NCBI GenBank assembly: GCA_930633525.1
Contig: CAKNFP010000001.1
Location: 434,001 to 498,000, forward strand
DNA length: 64,000 bases
Origin: Hyphomicrobiales bacterium
GTDB lineage: Bacteria; Pseudomonadota; Alphaproteobacteria; Rhizobiales; Beijerinckiaceae
Direction of reading: 5' to 3'
Shown: positions 18,724 through 29,812 of the stretch, in pieces
How positions within the stretch are numbered: position 1 is the stretch's first letter
How the letters are laid out: each line of letters opens with the position of its first letter
The notes under the pieces: model-generated
What the model was told of the DNA's origin: nothing
The model's database searches: none
Seen by the model: the letters and a program-made list of their open reading frames with translations, nothing else
Translations under genes and position numbers: made by a program

Positions 18724-19047
18724 CTAAAACGGCAGCTTCATGCCGGGCGGCAGGGGAAGGCCCTTGGTCATCTCGCCCATCTTGTCCTGCATCAGCCGCT
18801 CGGCCTTGGCCTTGGCGTCGTTGACGGCCGCGACGATGAGATCTTCCAGGATTTCCTTTTCGGCCGGGACGACGAGGCTCTCGTCGATGGCGATGCTCTT
18901 CATTTGGCCCTTGGCGGTCGTCACGACGGTGACCGCGCCGCCGCCGGCCAAGCCGGTGACCTCGAGCGCCTCGAACTCGGCCTGCATGTCAGCGAATTTC
19001 TGTTGCAGTCCCTGAGCCTGTTTCATCAGCCCCATCAGGTCACGCAT
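18724..19047 (-). CDS. ybaB: YbaB/EbfC family nucleoid-associated protein
   Basis: The protein is 107 residues with the family signatures MGLMKQAQGLQQKF at the N-terminus and a GGGAVTVVTTAKGQMKSIAI core, then LVVAAVNDAKAKAE-like helix. These proteins are small DNA-binding dimers. It is co-directional between dnaX and recR; the 205-base space to recR shows no additional gene. Confidence 0.93.
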   Translation of the reverse strand: MRDLMGLMKQAQGLQQKFADMQAEFEALEVTGLAGGGAVTVVTTAKGQMKSIAIDESLVVPAEKEILEDLIVAAVNDAKAKAERLMQDKMGEMTKGLPLPPGMKLPF

Positions 19048-19072
19048 CGGTCACTCCCGTCTCAATCCCGAA

Positions 19073-20983
19073 TTACATGTCGTCTAGATAGGACAGGTCG
19101 TCGTCGGATGCGAGCGCTCCGTCATCCTCGGCAGGATCGCCCGAATCGGCAATCGCCGGCAGGGGCTCCTCGGCCGTGGCCGCGATGTCGCGGATATCGA
19201 CGATGGCCGCCCCCGGAAAACGGGACAGCACGGCCTGTACAAGCGGATGTCCCTCGGCGCCGCTACGGCGCTCGGCCTCGCGGGCCTGCGCCATTTCGTG
19301 CAGGGTCGGCGCGCCGGGCTTCGACGAGAGCGCGACCATCCAGCGTCGGCCGGTCCATTCCTGCAGGCGTTTGCCGAGATCGCCGGCGAGCGTTCGGCTG
19401 CCGCCCTCGCGCAGGGCGAATTCGATATGCCCATCCTCGAAATGGACGAGATGAACGTCTTGCTCCAAGGAGCGTTTCAGCACGATATCGCGCTGTTCAC
19501 CGGCGAGCGCCACCACATCCTCGAAGCGTGCCAGCCGAACCTGCGGTTCGGCCGCGGCCCGCGCGACCTCATGGGCGGGATCCCGCCGCGGACTTGCGTC
19601 GGCCAACAGGGCGGAGCCGGTATTGGCGATGGCGAGACGCGGTCCGCCAGTATGACCGCCGCCACCGCCGCCGCTCGGACGCGAGCCGCTCGCGTTGCCG
19701 CCGCCGTTCCCGCTAGCGGAAGGGGCGCCATCGCGCAGGGTGCGCAGCGCCTCGTCCGGCGTCGGGAGGTCCGCGGCATAGGCGAGGCGCACCAAGAGCA
19801 TTTCGGCGGCTGCGATAGGGCGCGCGGCCTGCTGGACCTCGGGGAGGCCTTTTATCAGGATCTGCCAGCTCCGCGCCAGAATGCGCAAGGAGAGCCGGGA
19901 GGCGAGGTCGGCGCCCCGCAGGCGCTCGGCCTCGGTGAGCGCCGCGTCCTTGCCCGCATCGGGCACCAGCTTGAAGCGCGTGACGAGGTGAATGAAGCCG
20001 GCGAGGTCATTGAGAACGACATAGGGATCCGCGCCCGCGTCGTATTGCGCGGTCAATTCGGCGAGCGCCGCGGCGAGATCGCCGCGCATGACCGCCTCGA
20101 AGAGATCGATCACGCGTGCCCGGTCCGCGAGGCCGAGCATGGTGCGCACCTCGTCCGTGGTCACCGCGCCGCCGGCATGGGCGATCGCCTGGTCGAGCAG
20201 CGACAGGCTGTCACGCGCCGAACCTTCGGCGGCGCGCGCGATGAGCGCCAGCGCCTCCGGATCTGCGGCAACGCTCTCCGCTTCCGCGATGCGGCCCAGG
20301 TGGGCGACAAGTGCGCCGGCGTCGATGCGGCGCAGGTCGAAGCGCTGGCAGCGCGAGAGGATCGTCACCGGTACCTTGCGGATCTCGGTGGTGGCGAACA
20401 CGAATTTCGCGTGCGGCGGCGGTTCCTCCAGCGTCTTCAGGAAGGCGTTGAACGCCTTCTCCGAGAGCATGTGGACCTCGTCGATGATGTAGACCTTGTA
20501 GCGCGCCGAACTTGGGGAATAGCGGATGCCGTCGATGATCTGGCGCACGTCCTCGACGCCGGTGTGGGAGGCGGCGTCCATCTCCAGCACATCCACATGG
20601 CGCGATTCCATGATCGCGGCGCAATGGCGCCCAAGTGCCGGCATGTGGATCGTCGGCTGGGAGGGGGCGCCGTCGAGCGGCTCATAGTTCAGCGCGCGCG
20701 CCAGAATACGCGCTGTCGTCGTCTTGCCGACGCCGCGCACGCCCGTCAGCATCCAGGCCTGCGGAATGCGGCCGGTCGAGAAGGCGTTGGATAACGTGCG
20801 CACCATCGCCTCTTGGCCGATGAGATCATCGAAGCTCAAGGGACGATATTTACGCGCGAGAACGCGATAGGCGGGGGCCGGAACCGCAGAAGGCTGTGAC
20901 GGATCGAAGCCGGGCAGCGCGGGACCTGCTTCATCCTCGACGGAGGCGTTCGGCACGTCGTTGGCGCTCGGCTGATCGGTCAT
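19073..20983 (-). CDS. dnaX: DNA polymerase III subunit gamma/tau
   Basis: The protein is 636 residues. The AAA+ domain starts at about residue 40 (VLARKYRPLSFDDLIGQ), with Walker A GVRGVGKTTT, the DEVHMLS Walker B and the SRCQRFDLRR sensor. The segment that carries a Cys4 zinc module in E. coli keeps one cysteine here, as is usual in alphaproteobacteria. A Gly/Ser-rich linker at about 415-445 separates the tau C-terminal region. No A-rich slippery heptamer for gamma production was seen, so a single long product is likely. Confidence 0.95.
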   Translation of the reverse strand: MTDQPSANDVPNASVEDEAGPALPGFDPSQPSAVPAPAYRVLARKYRPLSFDDLIGQEAMVRTLSNAFSTGRIPQAWMLTGVRGVGKTTTARILARALNYEPLDGAPSQPTIHMPALGRHCAAIMESRHVDVLEMDAASHTGVEDVRQIIDGIRYSPSSARYKVYIIDEVHMLSEKAFNAFLKTLEEPPPHAKFVFATTEIRKVPVTILSRCQRFDLRRIDAGALVAHLGRIAEAESVAADPEALALIARAAEGSARDSLSLLDQAIAHAGGAVTTDEVRTMLGLADRARVIDLFEAVMRGDLAAALAELTAQYDAGADPYVVLNDLAGFIHLVTRFKLVPDAGKDAALTEAERLRGADLASRLSLRILARSWQILIKGLPEVQQAARPIAAAEMLLVRLAYAADLPTPDEALRTLRDGAPSASGNGGGNASGSRPSGGGGGGHTGGPRLAIANTGSALLADASPRRDPAHEVARAAAEPQVRLARFEDVVALAGEQRDIVLKRSLEQDVHLVHFEDGHIEFALREGGSRTLAGDLGKRLQEWTGRRWMVALSSKPGAPTLHEMAQAREAERRSGAEGHPLVQAVLSRFPGAAIVDIRDIAATAEEPLPAIADSGDPAEDDGALASDDDLSYLDDM

Positions 20984-21103
20984 TGCACCCGTTCGGTCAT
21001 CTCATCGGGCCGGTTCACGGCGATGCCATTACACCGGCGGGATCCCATGCTGGGCGCAGGATCCCATGCTGGACGATTGTCGCCGGAGATCCGACGAGGA
21101 CAA

Positions 21104-21204
21104 GGTGGGAGGCTGGACGAAGACCCGCCCGATTCTCGTTAGGGCTGCTTCCTTCCGGATCTGACCCGGTTGGCGAGTGGAACGTCCAACGCCAACCTCC
21201 CACC
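21104..21204 (-). ncRNA. ffs: Bacterial small signal recognition particle RNA (4.5S)
   Basis: On the minus strand the core GGTCAGATCCGGAAGGAAGC and following AGCCCT give the universally conserved SRP helix 8 tetraloop and internal loops. The ends GGTGGGAGG and CCTCCCACC pair to close a rod of about 101 bases. It lies 120 bases upstream of dnaX on the same strand, the usual position. It binds Ffh for co-translational membrane targeting. Confidence 0.93.
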
Positions 21205-21368
21205 GCCTATATCGTGGAAAGAGGAGGCCGATGCAAGCCGTTCGGTCCGTAATTCGCGATCCCTGTGCAATACCCGGCGCTCCGCGCGGCGCGGCTTGAG
21301 AGCATGAGCGAAACGGCTCTTCTGTCCACCTCCAGGCTCAGGTAGAAGAGGGGCCGAAAGGCTGTGCC

Positions 21369-22346
21369 ATGACGCATGATGATTCCAAGACCGCGCCGAT
21401 TGCTCCGCTTGCGGCCGCGCTAGACCGTTCCGGGCGTGTCGGCTTCGCGATGAATCGCCTGGAGCGTCACTCGGAAGGGCGGGAGAACGCCGAAACGGTC
21501 GGTGCCTTCCGCCAAAGACCCGATGCCGCAACCTTCGTGCTCGCCGGCGATGTGCCGATCCTGAAGCGCCAGCCAGGGTTAGATCCGCGCTTCACGCTGG
21601 CGGAGGCGGCCGGGCTTGGCGCGGATGGCGAGAGTATCTTCCTCGGCACCATCGGCGGCGTGCCCCTGTTCACGACAACGCTGGCCAGCGATGCCGCGAG
21701 CGTCATTGCCGAGCGACCGCATCTCGATGCCGTGGATCTGCGTTCACTCGCCTCGCAGGGGCAACTGCCCCCGGAGGTTCTCGGACCGCTCGGCGAGGCC
21801 AAGGCCATCCTCCATTGGCATGCGCGTCACCGCTTCTGTGCCAATTGCGGCGCCAGAACACGGGTGGAAGCCGCAGGCTGGCGGCGAATCTGCGACGCCT
21901 GCGGGGCCCAGCATTTCCCCCGGACGGATCCCGTCGTCATCATGCTCGCCGTGAGAAACGGGAATTGCCTCCTTGGCCGTCAGCCGCGCTTTGCCGACAA
22001 GATGTACTCCTGTCTCGCCGGCTTCGTGGAACCGGGCGAAACCATCGAGGATGCCGTGCGCCGCGAGACGAAGGAGGAAGCGGGGCTCACCGTCGGTCGC
22101 GTCCGCTACCTCGCGTCGCAGCCCTGGCCGTTTCCGGCCTCGCTGATGATCGGCTGCATCGCCGAGGCGCTGCATGACGAGATCACCATCGACCGGCTGG
22201 AGCTTGAGGATGCGCGCTGGTTCTCCCGGGATGAGGCGGCCGCGCTACTGGCCGGCACGCATCCCGACGGGCTGTCTTCCCCGAAGCCCTTCGCGATCGC
22301 TCATCACCTCCTCCATGCCTTCGTGCATGAGGGGGAGGAGTTCTGA
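21369..22346 (+). CDS. nudC: NAD(+)/NADH pyrophosphatase NudC
   Basis: The protein is 325 residues. A four-cysteine zinc ribbon (Cys157, 160, 175, 178) precedes the Nudix box GFVEPGETIEDAVRRETKEE (218-237) and the NudC-diagnostic SQPWPFP at 250-256. It hydrolyses NAD(H) to NMN(H) and AMP, and members of the family remove NAD caps from RNA. It is a monocistronic gene divergent from the SRP RNA. Confidence 0.93.
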   Translation: MTHDDSKTAPIAPLAAALDRSGRVGFAMNRLERHSEGRENAETVGAFRQRPDAATFVLAGDVPILKRQPGLDPRFTLAEAAGLGADGESIFLGTIGGVPLFTTTLASDAASVIAERPHLDAVDLRSLASQGQLPPEVLGPLGEAKAILHWHARHRFCANCGARTRVEAAGWRRICDACGAQHFPRTDPVVIMLAVRNGNCLLGRQPRFADKMYSCLAGFVEPGETIEDAVRRETKEEAGLTVGRVRYLASQPWPFPASLMIGCIAEALHDEITIDRLELEDARWFSRDEAAALLAGTHPDGLSSPKPFAIAHHLLHAFVHEGEEF

Positions 22347-22390
22347 CGCTTTAACGGCGCGGCCGGCTTTGAGCCGGCCAGCCGGCGGGG

Positions 22391-22987
22391 CTATTTGGAG
22401 GATGAAATGCAGGGCGCGAGCGGCATCATGCCGAGGCTGCGCCCTGGCGGATGCTGCATAGGCCTGTGCTGGCCGTCGTCGAACAGGGCGAGATCGCTCG
22501 CTTTTGGCCAGATGAGCGCGAGCTCGGTGTTGCCCGCCCCCTGTTCGTCGTCGCGGGAGCCGGTAACGACGGCGCCGAGCGAGCGGGCGAAAACCACGGC
22601 GGTCACGTTCCGATGGAAGACCCAAAGCCCGACGTCCGCGACGTCACGCTTGGCGAATTCCCGGGCCATCCGTCCCATGAGGGCACTTCCGATACCGCGC
22701 GAACGAAACTGCCGCGCGACGTGGACTGCGTAAATCTCGCCAAAGGTGCCGAGTTCACCATCCCGAGTGGGACCGCAGGCGCCGAAACCGACCAGCTGGC
22801 CATTATGTTCCGCCACGACCACGGTGCCCTCGCCAGCCGGCAAGGCCCGCCAGTCCCGACGAGCGCGCCAGCTGCTGAGTTCCCGAACATCCATGAGGCT
22901 GAGATAAGTCTCCTGCCAAACATGCTCGTAAAAGCGGGAGACATTGGCCATGTCGCAGCTGTCTGCGTGTCTGAACGTGGGCGTCAT
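22391..22987 (-). CDS. GNAT family N-acetyltransferase
   Basis: The protein is 198 residues. The N-terminal half starts with TFRHADSCDMANVSRFYEHVW, and the acetyl-CoA motif A is seen as IYAVHVARQFRSRGIGSALM, followed by ADVGLWVFHRNVTAVVFARSLG. Substrate unknown. It is convergent with nudC. The C-terminus extends about 30 residues past the usual fold. Confidence 0.85.
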   Translation of the reverse strand: MTPTFRHADSCDMANVSRFYEHVWQETYLSLMDVRELSSWRARRDWRALPAGEGTVVVAEHNGQLVGFGACGPTRDGELGTFGEIYAVHVARQFRSRGIGSALMGRMAREFAKRDVADVGLWVFHRNVTAVVFARSLGAVVTGSRDDEQGAGNTELALIWPKASDLALFDDGQHRPMQHPPGRSLGMMPLAPCISSSK

Positions 22988-23138
22988 TGGCCTTCCCTCT
23001 CATCGTGCGGAGGTAAACTCGCGTGAGAGAAAGGCCATAAAAGGGCGACGAAGAGATGACGGCCGTCTTTTTTCCACTCTCATGGAAAAGGAAGGCTAAA
23101 AGGCAAAGCGCGCGCTCGACGATCCCTGCCTCCTTGAT

Positions 23139-23996
23139 CTATTCCGCCGGGATCTGGGTCGCGCGGAACGGATGCGCCGGATAGACGCCGAGAATACGCA
23201 GCTCCCGCGAGAAGAAGCCGATTTCCTCGAGGGCGTTCTTCAGCGCGGGATCATCAGGGTGGCCATCGACCTCCGCATAGAACTGCGTGGCGAGGAAATG
23301 TCCCTCGACCATGTAGCTTTCGAGCTTGGTCATATTGACGCCGTTGGTCGCGAAGCCGCCCAGCGCTTTGTAGAGCGCTGCGGGTACGTTGCGGACGCGG
23401 AAGACGAAACTTGTCACCGTCGGGCCATTTCCGGCCGGGGCCCATCGCGGCTCACGCGCCAGCACCACGAAGCGCGTGGTATTGTGGGTTTCGTCCTCGA
23501 CGTCCTCCATCAGGATGTCGAGGCCATAAATCTGTGCGGCGAGGCGTGGCGCGAGCGCGGCTTGCGTCGGGTCGTTCCATTCGCCGACCAATCGCGCCGA
23601 GCCGGCCGTGTCGGCGGCGACCACGGCGTTGAGGCCGAGCTTGCGAATGATTCGCCGGCACTGGCCGAGTGCGTGCACATGGCTGTGGACGGTCTTGATG
23701 GTGGCGAGCGTCGCGCCTTTCGGTGCCATCAGCTGGAAATGGATGGGCAGGAAGAATTCGCCGACGATATGCAGCCCCGACGTCGGCAGGAGGTGATGCA
23801 TGTCGGCGACGCGGCCGGCGATCGTGTTGTCGATCGGGATCATGCCGAGGGTGGCCGTACCGTCGGAAATCGCCGCAAGCGCGTCCTCAAAAGTCGCGCA
23901 GGGCAGGGGCTGCCACGTCGGATAGACATCCTCGCAGGCGATGTGGGAATTGGCGCCCGGTTCGCCTTGGTAGGAAATCACTTCGGGCAGGGACAT
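23139..23996 (-). CDS. pheA: Prephenate dehydratase
   Basis: The protein is 285 residues, the monofunctional form. The catalytic domain contains YQGEPGANSH, ATLGMIPIDNTIAG and the essential TRF motif in HNTTRFVVL. The regulatory ACT domain follows (TSFVFRVRNVPAALYKALGG, then KLESYMV in place of the canonical ESRP). It converts prephenate to phenylpyruvate and is expected to be phenylalanine-inhibited. It diverges from the cytochrome c gene, a familiar Rhizobiales arrangement. Confidence 0.95.
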   Translation of the reverse strand: MSLPEVISYQGEPGANSHIACEDVYPTWQPLPCATFEDALAAISDGTATLGMIPIDNTIAGRVADMHHLLPTSGLHIVGEFFLPIHFQLMAPKGATLATIKTVHSHVHALGQCRRIIRKLGLNAVVAADTAGSARLVGEWNDPTQAALAPRLAAQIYGLDILMEDVEDETHNTTRFVVLAREPRWAPAGNGPTVTSFVFRVRNVPAALYKALGGFATNGVNMTKLESYMVEGHFLATQFYAEVDGHPDDPALKNALEEIGFFSRELRILGVYPAHPFRATQIPAE

Positions 23997-24224
23997 CGGC
24001 TCGTCTCCTCGAAATCATCACGCCCCCGAGCGCCGATGCCGAAAAGCGGCAAAAGGTAGCAAAGGGGAAGCCGCTTATACGAGTTGCCAACCCGGCTTCA
24101 AAGCGGGTAATCAGACTTTGCTGCATGTCCTCGCGGTGTGCGGCCGCGTTATCGCTATCAACGTTCGCCTGAAGCCTACCAATCGGCCTTAGCCATTGGC
24201 CGCACCGGAGCCGCTGTTTTGTCG

Positions 24225-24782
24225 ATGCAACAGCTAGATTCTTTCGAGCTCAACAAGATCTTCGGCGCCATTCTTGGCACCTGCGTTTTTGCGATGGGCC
24301 TTGGCATTGTGGCCAGCGCGATCTTCTCGCAGCATCCCCCCGCCGTTCCCGGTTACGACCTGCCGGCACCGGAAGAGGGTGCTTCAGCGGCAGCGCCTGC
24401 CGCGGTGGAGATCGTCCCGATCGCCGTTCGCATGCAGACCGCCGATGCCGCCCGCGGCCAGAAGGCTGCGGCGAAATGCGCCGCCTGCCACAATTTCGTG
24501 GAGGGCGCTGGATCGAAGGTTGGGCCGGATCTCTACAATATCGTCGATCGTCCCAAGGGCGAGGTTCAGGGCTTCGGCTATTCGGCTGCCATGAAGGAAC
24601 ATGCCGCCAAGGGTGAGAAGTGGGGCTATGAGGAGCTCGACCACTTCATCGCCAATCCGCGCAGCTACATGAAGGGCACGATCATGAGCTTCGCCGGCGT
24701 GGCGAAGCCTGAAGAGCGCGCCGATATCATTGCTTACCTCCGCAGCTTGTCCCATTCGCCGGCGCCGCTGCCGAACCCCTGA
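24225..24782 (+). CDS. cycM: Membrane-anchored cytochrome c (CycM type)
   Basis: The protein is 185 residues. An uncleaved membrane anchor spans about residues 12-34, then an Ala/Pro-rich tether, then a class I cytochrome c with heme motif CAACH (85-89) and a distal Met in the YMKGTIMSF segment. CycM-type proteins carry electrons from the bc1 complex to an aa3 oxidase in rhizobia. The ATG at 24225 is preferred to an upstream in-frame start because it directly precedes the anchor. Confidence 0.9.
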   Translation: MQQLDSFELNKIFGAILGTCVFAMGLGIVASAIFSQHPPAVPGYDLPAPEEGASAAAPAAVEIVPIAVRMQTADAARGQKAAAKCAACHNFVEGAGSKVGPDLYNIVDRPKGEVQGFGYSAAMKEHAAKGEKWGYEELDHFIANPRSYMKGTIMSFAGVAKPEERADIIAYLRSLSHSPAPLPNP

Positions 24783-24803
24783 TCGGTCGGCGCCCGCCAG
24801 TTC

Positions 24804-24851
24804 AAAAAACAATGGCCCCGGGATGGTTGCATCCCGGGGCCATTGTTTTTT
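24804..24851 (+). terminator. Bidirectional intrinsic terminator
   Basis: A perfect 21-base stem (AAAAAACAATGGCCCCGGGAT with its complement) closes a 6-base loop GGTTGC, with A-tract on the left and T-tract on the right. It lies between convergent cycM and the OmpA-family gene and can end transcription from both sides. Confidence 0.93.
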
Positions 24852-24868
24852 CGGCGACGCGCGGCGGC

Positions 24869-26875
24869 CTACCGCGCCGGTGGCGCGCTGCCCTGCGACA
24901 TCAGGGGCGTGATGCGCCGCAGCGTCACCCGGCGATTCTCGCGCGCGGGTCCCTCCGTCTGCACCTTCAGATACTGCTCGCCATAGCCCTGGGTCACAAG
25001 ATTCTCAGGCGGCACGCCATAGGTGTCGGTCAGAACCTGCGCGACCGCCTCGGCACGTCGGTCCGACAGGGCGAGGTTGTCGGTGTCCGAGCCCACCGCG
25101 TCCGTGTGCCCTTCCACCAGGAACACCTCATTGGCGTTGCGTTTGATCACGGCCGCGAGCCCGCGGGCTATGGCGTCCAGCCGGCCGACCTCTGAAGGCG
25201 CAACCTCGGCCGAGCCGGTGGAGAAAGTGATGGTGTCCACGTCGACGCGGCGCATTTTTTCGCGCAGGCGCTCGTTGTAGCGGATTTCGTCGAGGCTGTA
25301 GGCACGCTCCACCCGCTCGACCGGAGGCGCCAGGAAGGTCTCCTCGATCACGTCCGGTCCGACGTCCTCGGCCTCCACGATATAGCGGTCACGCGGAATG
25401 GCGCCGAGCATGAGCGGCGGCAACGCCACCAACGGCGGCGCATAAAAGCCGGCTCCGGCCGGTCGGCGCGCCGGCCTGCGGCTGTTGTCGATGATGATCA
25501 CGTCGCGCCCATCAGGACCGCGGCGGATCCGGCGCATCAGGCGGCCGTCGCCATCCTCCATGGTGACAATACGGCTGCCGTCCGGACGCACGATGGTAAT
25601 GGTGCGGTCCCCGCCGCGTCCGGTCACCACGTCTACATCGCGTGCGCCCCGCCGCAGCCGCTCGACCTCGTCGTGGCGGATGACCTCGCGGTCGCCCTCA
25701 CGGATGATGACGCGATTGTCGTCTTCGCGAATGATGGTGCGCCCGTCACGCTCCTCCACCCGCCGCCGGCCGCGCCATTCCTCGCTCATGTCGCGGCCGG
25801 GCGGTCCGCCGTAGCCAAGCCTGTCGCCCGGCTGTTGCTGCGCGCCGGGGCGTGGGCTGGGGGGCGGCAAGGGCTGGCCAGGGAGAACAGGCTGGCCAGG
25901 GGGAACAGATTGGCCAGGGGGAAGGGGCTGACTAGGCGAAACAGGTTGGCCGGGAGCGACGGGCTGGCCGGGCACGACCGGCCGCTCTGGGCGGGGCTGT
26001 TCGGCTGGCGGTTGTGCTCCGCGCATAGGCCTGTCGCCCGGCTGCTGTTGTAAGCCGGGACGTGGGCTGGGCGGTGGCGCTGGCTGGCCAGGGGGAACGG
26101 GCTGGTCTGGCGCGATCTGCCGCCCGGGCCGGGGTTGCTCGGCTGGCCGCGGCGCCGGCCTTTCTGGCGGCGGTTGCTGCTGTTGCGTGTCAGGCGGCGT
26201 GCCAGGGGGGCGTGTTGGCTCACCAGGACGGCTTGGCCTCGGCGGCTGGCCGGGCGGCTGACGGGGCGGACGCCTCTCCAGGTCCGGCCGGGGGACGGCC
26301 TCCCGCGGCACGACCTCTCGCGGCACACGGGGGGGCGGCGCCTCGCCGGGGGTAACCTCGGGACGGACGGGACGGGAGGGCGCGCGCTCTCCGGCCCCGG
26401 GCGGGATTGGGCGACCGCTGGCCGGTATATCGGGGCGTTCGGGCATCGGTCGCGGCATCTCGGGGCGCTGGCGCTCGGGTCGCGGTGCCTCGGGCCGTGG
26501 TGCCTCGGGCCGTGGCGCTTCCGGCCGGGGCCTTTCAGGACGCTGCATCGGTGGTTGCTGCATCTCCGGCCGCTGTTGCATCTCCTGCCGTTCCGGTCGC
26601 CCACGCTCAGGCCTGCCCGGCCCTCCGCCCGGCGGCCGCTGGTCGCCTTCGGGGCGCTCGCGGCCCTCCGGTCGCCGCCGTTGCGGGCGGCCATCCTCTC
26701 CGCCGTCGTCGGGCGCACCCTGCGCGAGCCGCAGCCGCGTCTCGTCCGCCGGCCGGTTTGGCAAGTCGTGTTGCGCAGGGGCAGTGAAGGCGGGGTCGAA
26801 TGGCGCAGCCGCCACGCCGGGAATCGGCATCACGATCACCGTGCCGGCGAGCAAAGCGAAACGGGTCATCCGCAT
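24869..26875 (-). CDS. OmpA-family protein with long Pro/Arg/Gln-rich low-complexity region
   Basis: The protein is 668 residues. A signal peptide (about residues 1-24, ending GVAAA) is followed by some 330 residues dominated by Pro, Arg, Gln and Glu with repeats such as RPEAPRPEAPRPE and PPGQPVLPGQPL and two copies of a PGxQQQPGDR unit. A basic/acidic middle (about 375-470) is rich in DxRxVI repeats. The C-terminal OmpA/MotB domain (TFSTGSAEVAPSE, VEGHTDAVGSDTDNLALSDRRA, LVTQGYGEQYL) would bind peptidoglycan in the periplasm. Very similar C-terminal layouts occur in Rhizobiales. Function of the low-complexity region is unknown; it may span the periplasm. Confidence 0.85.
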   Translation of the reverse strand: MRMTRFALLAGTVIVMPIPGVAAAPFDPAFTAPAQHDLPNRPADETRLRLAQGAPDDGGEDGRPQRRRPEGRERPEGDQRPPGGGPGRPERGRPERQEMQQRPEMQQPPMQRPERPRPEAPRPEAPRPEAPRPERQRPEMPRPMPERPDIPASGRPIPPGAGERAPSRPVRPEVTPGEAPPPRVPREVVPREAVPRPDLERRPPRQPPGQPPRPSRPGEPTRPPGTPPDTQQQQPPPERPAPRPAEQPRPGRQIAPDQPVPPGQPAPPPSPRPGLQQQPGDRPMRGAQPPAEQPRPERPVVPGQPVAPGQPVSPSQPLPPGQSVPPGQPVLPGQPLPPPSPRPGAQQQPGDRLGYGGPPGRDMSEEWRGRRRVEERDGRTIIREDDNRVIIREGDREVIRHDEVERLRRGARDVDVVTGRGGDRTITIVRPDGSRIVTMEDGDGRLMRRIRRGPDGRDVIIIDNSRRPARRPAGAGFYAPPLVALPPLMLGAIPRDRYIVEAEDVGPDVIEETFLAPPVERVERAYSLDEIRYNERLREKMRRVDVDTITFSTGSAEVAPSEVGRLDAIARGLAAVIKRNANEVFLVEGHTDAVGSDTDNLALSDRRAEAVAQVLTDTYGVPPENLVTQGYGEQYLKVQTEGPARENRRVTLRRITPLMSQGSAPPAR

Positions 26876-27222
26876 CAGTCAGGTCCTCTATCATTCGCAC
26901 CGCCGCCCAGCACGGAGCCCCTAAAATCGAATGGTCGAAGTCAACTGGTGATTATGACGATAATAAGTTCTCGCAAATTCATGATGCATATGAACGTTTA
27001 TTCATAAATGCGGGCAGCAGATTTATCTGTAAAGGGGAACGTATAGTCCGATGATGGATTGTATCTTGTTACCGCAGGAATATTTTGTGTTATGGAAATA
27101 TGTCGGTGGCGGGGTCTGGGTTGACGTATGTCAGATGATGTTCGCTCAACGCGGTCTGTGGATGCGTGGCGCCCTGGCGTGCAAAGCCGCGTCCGGAGGT
27201 CTGCCTGTTCGCAAACCACATC

Positions 27223-27267
27223 GGTTTTGGATCCCGAGCGCGGCCTTCGAGCCGCCCCGGGATGACC
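27223..27267. repeat. Dispersed palindromic element
   Basis: The block GGTTTTGGATCCCGAGCGCGG followed after TTCGAG by CCGCCCCGGGATGACC has the GGATCCCG...CGGGATGAC architecture common among intergenic palindromes of Rhizobiales genomes. A weaker relative begins near 31613 (CGTCATCCCGGGG). Confidence 0.45.
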
Positions 27268-27279
27268 AGGGCGGGCCAT

Positions 27280-27307
27280 GGAGCGGCAGCCGAGTATCTG
27301 CCGCTCC
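27280..27307 (-). terminator. Stem-loop downstream of thiC
   Basis: GGAGCGGCAG, 8-base loop, CTGCCGCTCC: a perfect 10-base stem 21 bases after the thiC stop. No T-run follows on the minus strand, so it may be a Rho-dependent or processing signal rather than a full intrinsic terminator. Confidence 0.5.
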
Positions 27308-27328
27308 AAATTGACCGGGAGTTGCTTT

Positions 27329-29293
<1,965 letters not shown>

Positions 29294-29456
29294 TCAAGCG
29301 ACGCGGATATCGGATCGCGAGAAGACGATGCGGTCGATCGAACCCATTTCCGATCCGGCAGGATCGAAAACGGTTTCGAGCGGATGCTCTCCTGGTTCGA
29401 GGAGATCCGGGTGACAGCGATCTGATGGAATCGTGAGGAGCCTTGCACCTTTTCCG

Positions 29457-29553
29457 TCCCTTCGCCGGCATGACCCGGATCAGGTCCTAAGGGTCACCGC
29501 GGCGCTCTTTTACAAGCCGGCGGAATCTCAGCCCCCTCACGGGGCCCCCCTCG
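29457..29553 (-). promoter_or_regulatory. TPP riboswitch (THI element)
   Basis: On the minus strand the conserved CTGAGA (complement of 29526-29531) and the ACCCTTAGGACCTGATCC, GGGTCATGCCGGCGAAGGGA stretches match the TPP aptamer consensus, including the pyrimidine-sensing CTGAGA and the pyrophosphate-helix GACCTGATC. It lies about 240 bases upstream of thiC and should reduce thiC expression when thiamine pyrophosphate is abundant. Confidence 0.95.
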
Positions 29554-29812
29554 GAACAGACGATCAGCATCGGCTGTTATGGCCGTGCTGTCAACGCACA
29601 TGCGGAACCGGCAATGGAGTCGCGCACCGGTTGGGTCGGCGAGGGCGCGCCCCATGGGAGGGCGGCTTTTTCGGCTGGAAAATTCAGGCGTCGTCAAATC
29701 GGCAGAAAGAATAAATACTTAAATATACCGACGGAACAAAATCGTACTGATGTCATTCTTAATATTGGAAGTACGGATAAGTCCATTCGGTGCGAATTTT
29801 AGGAGATTTAGT

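Larger units (their letters stand above)
26876..27328. other. Non-coding gap between the OmpA gene and thiC
   Basis: The left 230 bases are AT-rich, likely promoter sequence for the leftward OmpA gene. The right part holds a repeat-like block (27223-27267) and a hairpin (27280-27307), annotated separately. No credible gene seen. Confidence 0.6.

Noticed and set aside
19073..20983. Programmed frameshift for gamma in dnaX
   Set aside because: No A-rich slippery heptamer with a following stem was found in the linker region.
25840..26600. Repetitive DNA resembling an array
   Set aside because: Repeats are short, variable and in frame, encoding Pro-rich protein sequence; there are no uniform repeat-spacer units and no cas genes, so this is not CRISPR.
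25786..26718. 310-codon frame inside the OmpA gene on the same strand
   Set aside because: Produced by the Pro/Arg-rich low-complexity DNA; the frame with a signal peptide and OmpA domain is the real one.
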